Source: Candidatus Baldrarchaeota archaeon
GTDB taxonomy: Archaea > Asgardarchaeota > Baldrarchaeia > Baldrarchaeales > DXJG01
Assembly (NCBI GenBank): GCA_030587435.1
Contig: JAUQZC010000046.1
Span: 1 to 49,751 of the forward strand
DNA length: 49,751 nt
Reading direction: 5' to 3'
Numbering within the stretch: the first letter of the stretch is position 1; each line of letters begins with the position of its first letter. The position numbers and the translations under genes are program-made. Under the pieces are notes generated by a model, which made no database searches, was not told the DNA's origin, and saw only the letters and a list, made by a program, of their open reading frames with translations. Of this stretch, positions 44,178-49,751 are shown one piece after another.

Positions 44178-46172
44178 ATGAAAGAAAACAAGTTGTTATC
44201 TTTGTTCCCTTACGATTATCCCTACAATGAACAGGTAGAATATATGAAAGACGTTAAAAATATCCTCGAGGGAGGGGGGATTGCGATTCTTGAGGCGCCA
44301 ACAGGCTTCGGCAAAACTGCTGCCCTACTAGCAACCACCCTTCAATATGAAAAACAAGTGATATATACGAGTAGAACTCATACTCAAATGCGTCAGGTAG
44401 CTTTAGAAATTGAAAGAATTAACAAAAGAAAAAACAAAAATTTTTCTTTCGTAGTTAAAGGAGCTAGATCAAGACTTTGTCTAAATCCTGTGGTTAGAAA
44501 AATATCAGATCCTGAAGAAGCTCTACATGCTTGCCTTGCAAGTATAAGAAACTTAGAGGACGCAGAGTTAGGTGGAGGAGACTATATCAAACAAATATAT
44601 CAACATGTTCCCCAGGTAAGTGGAGAATGGGTTTGCCAAGCCGGACTAAAACAGATCAAAGTTCCAGTAGATGTTCCATCGGACGTTCCAAGATTAGCAA
44701 CCGTAGAAAGATTAAAAGAATATGGAGAAAAAAGAAACATTTGCCCATATTTTCTATCAAAAATACTGGCAGCCGAAGTAAATGTCATAGTATGTAGCTA
44801 TCAATATGTATTAAACCCCACAATAAGAGGCCTCCTCTCATGGAGTCTTCAAGACACCTTCCTAATTTTTGACGAGGCTCACAATATAGAAGACATATGT
44901 ACGGAAGTATTATCAAAAGCTCTAAGCCAAGCAACCTTAGAGAAAGCACTGCAAGAAGTTTTAACTGTAACTGGAACACATGAACTTGAAAGAATGCTCT
45001 ATGAAATAAACGATGTTTTTGAAATAATCGACTTACCAGTAGAGGAACCAGTTAAAGGAACAAAATTCATGGAAAAACTAGCTGAGGTAGGCATGGACGA
45101 AAACTGGATAAACAGGTTCCTAGCTCAAATACCAACAATGCTAAAAATTCAAAGAGAACTCGCAGAAAAAGGAAAACTAGGTAGACTATATTTACCGAGA
45201 ATCTTTAGCTTCTACACAACTTTATCAAACTACGACCCTAAAAGCTTTGTCGCAATTTACCATAGTTACGGAACAGGAGAAAAAAGAAGATGGACTGTCA
45301 CATATAAATGCTTAGACCCAAGTCTAGCCTTCAGCCAAATAATAGATCAACCCTACGCAATAATATTAACCAGCGGAACCCTATCACCCCTAGAAGGTTT
45401 AGAAGAAAGACTTGGCATAAAAGCTAAAATCAAAAAATCTTACCCGCCCACAATAAGTAAAGGAAATATATTAGCTATTATCTTAACACGGGGAATCCAT
45501 GGAAAACCATTGACAACAAAATATGAAGCAAGAGATGAAGAAACAGCCCTAGAATACGGGGAAACAATAGCAAAAATATTACCATACATACCAAATGGAA
45601 CCATACTATTTTTCCCATCCTATGAAGTACAAAAAAACATGTTAACCACATGGCATAAACATGGAATCCTTGAAAAATTTAGCGCACCTATCTTTATAGA
45701 AGAGGAAAAATCAGATATAGAAATTTTGGAAGACTACAGAAAAGCAGCAAGAAAAGAAAAGGCGGTACTAGCAGCAGTTTGCAGAGGAAAAATGAGCGAA
45801 GGACAAAATTTCAGTGACGAAGAAGGAAGAGCAGCGATAATGATAGGCATACCATTTGCAAATATAAAAGACTCCTATGTTAAAGCTAAGATAGAGTATT
45901 ACGAGGAAAAAGAGAGAGGAAAAGGCCGCAGATGGTACTTAGATGATGCCGTAAGAACGGTAAATCAAGCAATAGGTAGAGTGTGGCGACACAAAAACGA
46001 CTATGCAACTGCGATTCTAATGGATAACCGATATGCCAGACCCTACATCCTAACTAGAATAACATCATGGATAAGAGCCAGAATTACCCGACCCTACTCA
46101 AACATACCAATAACCACAGTTCAATGGCACCTGCAGAAATTCTACGGTGAAATGCAACAAATCGTACGATGA
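44178..46172 (+). CDS. XPD/Rad3-like superfamily 2 DNA helicase
   Basis: A 664-residue 5'-3' helicase of the XPD/DinG group, probably active in DNA repair. It begins LFPYDYPYNEQVEYM, the family's Q-like opening, then Walker A APTGFGKTAA and the motif TSRTHTQMRQV (motif Ia). Four cysteines (RLC, HAC, WVC, NIC in order) can hold the [4Fe-4S] cluster typical of XPD. The box II is FDEAHNIE, and motif VI is VNQAIGRVWRHKNDY. The ATG at 44178 has a GGGAG site and agrees with the TATA at 44099; the product then starts at MKENKLLSL. It is divergently placed from the large surface protein. Confidence 0.92.
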   Translation: MKENKLLSLFPYDYPYNEQVEYMKDVKNILEGGGIAILEAPTGFGKTAALLATTLQYEKQVIYTSRTHTQMRQVALEIERINKRKNKNFSFVVKGARSRLCLNPVVRKISDPEEALHACLASIRNLEDAELGGGDYIKQIYQHVPQVSGEWVCQAGLKQIKVPVDVPSDVPRLATVERLKEYGEKRNICPYFLSKILAAEVNVIVCSYQYVLNPTIRGLLSWSLQDTFLIFDEAHNIEDICTEVLSKALSQATLEKALQEVLTVTGTHELERMLYEINDVFEIIDLPVEEPVKGTKFMEKLAEVGMDENWINRFLAQIPTMLKIQRELAEKGKLGRLYLPRIFSFYTTLSNYDPKSFVAIYHSYGTGEKRRWTVTYKCLDPSLAFSQIIDQPYAIILTSGTLSPLEGLEERLGIKAKIKKSYPPTISKGNILAIILTRGIHGKPLTTKYEARDEETALEYGETIAKILPYIPNGTILFFPSYEVQKNMLTTWHKHGILEKFSAPIFIEEEKSDIEILEDYRKAARKEKAVLAAVCRGKMSEGQNFSDEEGRAAIMIGIPFANIKDSYVKAKIEYYEEKERGKGRRWYLDDAVRTVNQAIGRVWRHKNDYATAILMDNRYARPYILTRITSWIRARITRPYSNIPITTVQWHLQKFYGEMQQIVR

Positions 46173-46634
46173 CCTTGCTATAAATCGTAGAAAAATACAG
46201 AGCTACGTAATTAATGTTTTGAAATCTAAAAGACGTATAAAACCTTAAAAAAAGAATTAGTTACTAATTTTTTACAGTAAAGGTCAGTTCCATAAAGACT
46301 ATGCTGCTAGTTTTTAAGAAAGAATTGTAAAAACCAAAACAAAACAGCAAGAACCCAGCCAAATCGAAAAATTCTCTTAGTAACAATAAAATAGCAAGAA
46401 AAAACAAATTAAAACTAAATAAAACAAAAACAGAGCGTAAATTTCTGGTTAAAACCTATCGGGTTAGAACAAAACCATTTATTTCTTTTTTGAACAAATC
46501 AAAACAAATCAAAAAACAAAAAACTTAAATTCTACCAATCATGTGTGATATAGTAATCAAAAATATAGTTTATTCCAATCGAAAACCTAAATCTAAAGTA
46601 CAAATTAAAAACAAAAACCTCAAATTGAAAAACA
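46173..46634 (+). other. A-rich, gene-free region before speD
   Basis: About 460 bases, strongly A-biased on the + strand from about 46320 onward, with AAAC/AAAAC-rich text and a tandem 10-base repeat CAAATCAAAA at 46495-46514. No gene, RNA or origin-type repeat was recognised. The speD promoter lies at its end, so most of it should not be in the speD mRNA. Confidence 0.5.
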
Positions 46635-46644
46635 TATATAAAAA
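46635..46644 (+). promoter_or_regulatory. TATA element of the speD-speE operon
   Basis: TATATAAAAA, followed about 57 bases later by the speD ATG; transcription should begin near 46663, so an in-frame ATG at 46644 is excluded. Confidence 0.5.
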
Positions 46645-46700
46645 TGACTCAAAAATCTTTATATTCAAATAAAAAAGAAAGAAAAAGGAGAGAGACGAAA

Positions 46701-47123
46701 ATGATCGAACTAGGATGGCATATAATTGCTGAACTCAACGGCGTAGATCCTAGGATACTTGACGATGAAAAGTACCTCGTCGAGACATTGAAAAATGCAG
46801 CAGAAAGCGCAGACCTAACAATACTCAGTGTAAAAACACACAAATTCAACCCTCAGGGAGTTAGTGTTGTTGTCGTTGTTGCAGAGTCTCATATCTTCAT
46901 TCATACATGGCCAGAACACAGATATGCAGCCCTAGACATATTCACTTGTAAAAGCGAGGAAAGCACATGGAAAGCATACAAAGAGATACTAAAAAAGCTG
47001 AAACCTGGCAATACACAGGTCATTATGCTAAAGAGAGGAATAGTAACTTACAGCAACGCTATGAATTTAACTGTAAATGCAGAGAGAACAACGGCGGCAA
47101 AGGGGGAGGTCATAGTTGAGTAG
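46701..47123 (+). CDS. speD: S-adenosylmethionine decarboxylase proenzyme (pyruvoyl)
   Basis: This 140-residue proenzyme cleaves itself to make a pyruvoyl cofactor and then decarboxylates S-adenosylmethionine, the donor for aminopropyl transfer; some archaeal relatives decarboxylate arginine. The cleavage site is Glu62-Ser63 in AESHIFIHTWPE; His68 and Cys83 (DIFTC) are the other catalytic residues, at the same positions as in bacterial minimal-length SpeD enzymes. ATG 46701 follows GGAGAGAG and fits the family N-terminus; the longer frame from 46644 adds a low-complexity head and is not expected. It overlaps speE by eight bases. Confidence 0.9.
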   Translation: MIELGWHIIAELNGVDPRILDDEKYLVETLKNAAESADLTILSVKTHKFNPQGVSVVVVVAESHIFIHTWPEHRYAALDIFTCKSEESTWKAYKEILKKLKPGNTQVIMLKRGIVTYSNAMNLTVNAERTTAAKGEVIVE

Positions 47124-48051
47124 TGACGATGACTCAGATCAGGCAATTGATGTAGGAGGAATACTGTACCACGAACGTCTCACCAAGACACTCTCGAGAA
47201 TATTTCAAGTAAACAAAGTACTCTACGCCGGAAGAACAAAGTATCAACGTGTAGAGGTAGTGGATACTCCAGATTTCGGAAAGATGCTCATATTAGACGG
47301 CAAGGTGCAGTTTTCTTTGAAAGATGAGTTCATCTACCATGAAAGTTTAGTTCATCCAGTAATGCTTACCCATCCTAGTCCGGAAGAGGTTTTAATCATT
47401 GGTGGGGGGGATGGAGGGGCATTGAAAGAAGTTCTTAAACATAATACGGTTAAAAACGTAACCCTTGTAGATTTAGATGAAGAAGTTATGAAGATAGTTA
47501 AAAAATATGTTCCAGAAATGTTTAAAGATTCATTAGAAGATTCAAGAGTAAAAATTTTAAATATGGACGGTAGGAAATTCCTTGCAGAAACCGAAAATAA
47601 ATACGATATAATTATTGTAGATGTAACGGATCCGTTTGGGCCGTCAACACTTCTCTATACCAAAGAATTTTATCAACTTGTTAGCAGTGCCTTAAAAGAT
47701 GGAGGCGCCATGGTCACGCACTCTGAGGGTATGTTTTCATGTAGAAAAGAATTTGTAACAATTTATAGGACAATTGAGACGGTATTTAGAAAAGTTAGAG
47801 CGTGCAGAGCGTTTATACCATCTTTTGGCGATGTATGGATGTTTACAATAGGGTCAAATACCTTAGATCCAGTGAATATGGATGTGAAGATATTAGAGGA
47901 AAGAATGAAGAAAAGACATGTAGAGACACGATTTTACCACCCTGAAATACATAAAGCGCTATTCACATTACCGAAGGACTTGTTAAAAGACTTAAAAGAA
48001 ATGAAAGTTGAAATTTCAACCGATAAATCCCCAGTTCAAATATCAGCATAA
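47116..48051 (+). CDS. speE: Spermidine synthase/aminopropyltransferase
   Basis: A 311-residue aminopropyltransferase that moves the aminopropyl group of decarboxylated SAM to an amine. The motifs are LDGKVQFSLKDEFIYHE, IIGGGDGGALKEV (SAM-binding; GGGDGG at 96-101), LVDLDEEVM and DVTDPFGPS. DVTDP differs from the DSTDP of classic spermidine synthases, a change seen in aminopropyltransferases of broader or other specificity; substrates may be putrescine, agmatine or longer polyamines. TTG 47116 has a strong GGGGGAGGT site. It is translationally coupled to speD. Confidence 0.9.
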   Translation: MSSDDDSDQAIDVGGILYHERLTKTLSRIFQVNKVLYAGRTKYQRVEVVDTPDFGKMLILDGKVQFSLKDEFIYHESLVHPVMLTHPSPEEVLIIGGGDGGALKEVLKHNTVKNVTLVDLDEEVMKIVKKYVPEMFKDSLEDSRVKILNMDGRKFLAETENKYDIIIVDVTDPFGPSTLLYTKEFYQLVSSALKDGGAMVTHSEGMFSCRKEFVTIYRTIETVFRKVRACRAFIPSFGDVWMFTIGSNTLDPVNMDVKILEERMKKRHVETRFYHPEIHKALFTLPKDLLKDLKEMKVEISTDKSPVQISA

Positions 48052-48225
48052 TCTCTTACCGAATTTTGACATGCTTACAAAACTCCATTTTGCATATAGG
48101 TTAACTTTTAAATAAAAGGTCAAAAACAGTAATATCACATTTCAAGGCTAGCTTGTTAAATACCAAAATTATGTAAGTTATTGCTAATTTAAGAGAGGTT
48201 ATATAGTAAATCTGGAGGTACAGTT

Positions 48226-49359
48226 TTGGAATCAGATTTAACTAAAGTCGTAAAAGTTGGTAAAATAGAAATTGCTATAATCTTAATGCTTGCAATTTTA
48301 TACTTATATGTGGCGTTTGCGCGTATTTCAACCGTGCTGGTGCTTTTAGGTATAGTTTTAGGGGGCTGGCTTGTATTTAGGCCATCTGAGTGGGCTGTAG
48401 AAGGATTAGAAGGAATAAGTAAAACTATTGGTCTTTCGGCATATTTTGTTGGGGTTCTAACAAGTTTAACATCAAATTTACCAGAGGCAGTAATGTTAGG
48501 TTTAACATTATGGCGAGGCTATGTGACGAAAAAACCCGCAATGATAGATATAGCAGTGCTAACAGTTCTGTCATCGATAGGCTTCAACATGATACTTCTA
48601 GGTTCAGTAATACTACTAGGTACAAAGAGAACTGGAGGAAGTATAGAAATCCCTAAAACGGCGGTAGAACATGAAATAGAACTCATAAGATTCACCATAG
48701 TTGCATTGCTTGCCGTGTTTGCCCTCGGCATAATAGACATATTGTTTAGCATGCAATTGAATAAAGCAACGACAGCTGCATTTTACATACCAAGAGAGGC
48801 AACACTGCTTCTTGCGATTTCCTACATAGTCTATATTCTATTTACAGCAAAAAAAGAAACCACGCAAAAAGAAAAAACTAAAGAAATACCACGCCTACCA
48901 ACGAAAGTGTATGCAATACTATTCTTAGCTGGAATATTGGGAATATATCTTGGTGGAGAACTCGTAGTTAGAAGTATCGAATCTATAGTTAGTGAAGAAA
49001 CTCTTGCAATCTATGGAAACCCGATTATATTAAGTGGTCTCCTAATGGGAAGTTTAGCGGCAATACCTGAACATGGAATAGCAGTTGTCTCAGCCTACAA
49101 AGGAAAAATGGATATATCACTTGGCAACTTACTAGGAGGGATGTCTCAAATAATACTTTTAATCTTAGGAGCTGTAGGGACAATAATTCTAATCCCTCTA
49201 GACGAGTATGTGCTTTTCCAATTACTTATAACAGCATTATGTATGTGGTTTCTCAAAAGAAGTATAGTGGATGATGGAAAACTAGACAATTTCGAAGGAA
49301 CTATGCTCATAATAGTGCAAATATTCGTATTCATCCTACTTCTCAAAGGACTAGTATAA
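48226..49359 (+). CDS. Sodium/calcium exchanger-family (CaCA) antiporter
   Basis: A 377-residue membrane protein with about ten or eleven helices in two homologous halves. The alpha-repeat motifs are TSLTSNLPEAVMLGLTL (first half) and MGSLAAIPEHGIAV (second half), related to the ion-binding G-T-S-L-P-E of CaCA transporters, each followed by an asparagine/serine-bearing segment (SSIGFNMILLG; GNLLGGMSQ). A cytosolic loop rich in lysine (about 205-220) joins the halves. The cation pair is unknown. TTG 48226 is six bases from GGAGGT. Confidence 0.88.
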   Translation: MESDLTKVVKVGKIEIAIILMLAILYLYVAFARISTVLVLLGIVLGGWLVFRPSEWAVEGLEGISKTIGLSAYFVGVLTSLTSNLPEAVMLGLTLWRGYVTKKPAMIDIAVLTVLSSIGFNMILLGSVILLGTKRTGGSIEIPKTAVEHEIELIRFTIVALLAVFALGIIDILFSMQLNKATTAAFYIPREATLLLAISYIVYILFTAKKETTQKEKTKEIPRLPTKVYAILFLAGILGIYLGGELVVRSIESIVSEETLAIYGNPIILSGLLMGSLAAIPEHGIAVVSAYKGKMDISLGNLLGGMSQIILLILGAVGTIILIPLDEYVLFQLLITALCMWFLKRSIVDDGKLDNFEGTMLIIVQIFVFILLLKGLV

Positions 49360-49416
49360 GCGTAAGTCTTTAGATCTTCTACTAGGCATTTAAACGTAAT
49401 CAACTGTGCCAGTTAA

Positions 49417-49751
49417 TCATAGATTTGATACTACTTCTCGTATTCTTCTCACAGCCTTCTCCAAATTTTCACGTGAAGTTGCAAAGGATAATCGTAAATG
49501 TCCCTCTCCAATTTCAGGTCCGAAAATAACCCCGGGAACAGTAACTACTCTTGCTTTTTCAAGTATGTGCATTGCAAGCGACATAGAATCTTTAGAAATC
49601 TCTGAAAAGTCTGGAAAGACATAAAAAGCTCCTCTAGGTTTAAAACATTTAACCCCATCGATTTTATTTAATTCTGATACTATTAAATTTCTTCTATGCT
49701 CGTACTCTTTAACCATTTCCACTACAGCATCTTGAGGCCCTTTTAATGCTG
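49417..49751 (-). CDS. Class I aminotransferase, C-terminal part (aspartate aminotransferase-like)
   Basis: The minus-strand frame is open to the window edge and gives the last 111 residues of a PLP aminotransferase; the start lies beyond 49751. Landmarks are FKPRGAFYVFPDF, VVTVPGVIFGPEIGEGHLRLSFA with the carboxylate-binding arginine in HLRLSFA, and a final helix ENLEKAVRRIREVV. The catalytic lysine lies outside the window. Substrate specificity (aspartate, alanine or aromatic) cannot be told. Confidence 0.88.
   Translation of the reverse strand, partial: ALKGPQDAVVEMVKEYEHRRNLIVSELNKIDGVKCFKPRGAFYVFPDFSEISKDSMSLAMHILEKARVVTVPGVIFGPEIGEGHLRLSFATSRENLEKAVRRIREVVSNL

Noticed and set aside
46173..46700. 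Replication origin in the A-rich region
   Set aside because: No inverted or dispersed origin-recognition repeats and no cdc6/orc1 gene nearby.
1..49751. CRISPR arrays, insertion sequences, rRNA genes, prophage
   Set aside because: No regularly spaced repeats, transposase or integrase motifs, or rRNA sequence were seen on either strand.

Overview
This window is archaeal. It carries an EF-2 type elongation factor, a TTG/GTG/ATG start mix with GGTGA or GGAGG ribosome sites, TATA elements, an intron-containing tRNA, an archaeal D-aminoacyl-tRNA deacylase, a ThiD-ThiN fusion, a four-subunit pyruvate:ferredoxin oxidoreductase and a tungsten aldehyde oxidoreductase. Two traits point, by inference, to an Asgard archaeon, perhaps the Odinarchaeia: a small profilin-like protein (22757-23128), and an EF-2 whose domain IV loop reads HTG where the diphthamide loop normally reads HRG. 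Base composition is A+T-rich. The ferredoxin oxidoreductases, the lack of any aerobic gene in the window and the tungsten enzyme fit an anaerobe, possibly a thermophile.

Layout. 1-288: end of a GNAT acetyltransferase. 675-6165: complete oligopeptide-type ABC importer (oppABCDF). 6304-6756 (-): dCMP deaminase. 6960-9585: thiamine block (ThiD-ThiN, ThiW transporter, P-loop ATPase). 9805-10907: two tandem SIS-domain proteins. 11007-13498 (-): hisS, YjbQ-family protein, endonuclease III. 13609-14481: dolichol kinase-like membrane protein. 14844-17054: EF-2. 17238-18135: ruined agmatinase gene. 18378-21446: porGDAB. 21624-22621: broken htpX. 22757-24213: profilin-like protein, phosphoesterase and a small unknown. 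24221-31136, mostly (-): HDAC-fold protein, DUF488, a second YjbQ-family protein (+), then a tightly overlapping smc-scpA-scpB-tRNA-binding-domain operon.

31433-32961: an intron-bearing tRNA-Gln(CUG), then a gene graveyard with a truncated acylphosphatase, a fragment of a GxGYxYP-family protein and a frameshifted methyltransferase. None of the last two is visible as an intact reading frame. 32962-39557: dtdA, class V aminotransferase (-), ubiquitin-like sulfur carrier, homoserine dehydrogenase, AOR-family oxidoreductase, metallo-beta-lactamase hydrolase. 39578-44010 (-): a coiled-coil membrane protein and a 1254-residue surface protein with a gingipain/caspase-like His-Cys pair, cell-wall-binding-like segment, C-terminal membrane anchor and cytosolic zinc ribbon. 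44178-49751: XPD-like helicase, speD-speE, a Na/Ca exchanger-family antiporter and the end of a class I aminotransferase (-).

The genes form several coherent units: peptide import; thiamine salvage and synthesis (ThiD-ThiN, ThiW and possibly two YjbQ proteins), which supplies the TPP used by the pyruvate oxidoreductase; chromosome condensation; and polyamine synthesis, where the aminopropyl-transfer pair is intact while the local agmatinase is dead. Five disrupted genes in 50 kb suggest either genome decay or locally poor consensus sequence. No CRISPR array, insertion sequence, rRNA or recognisable replication origin was seen.
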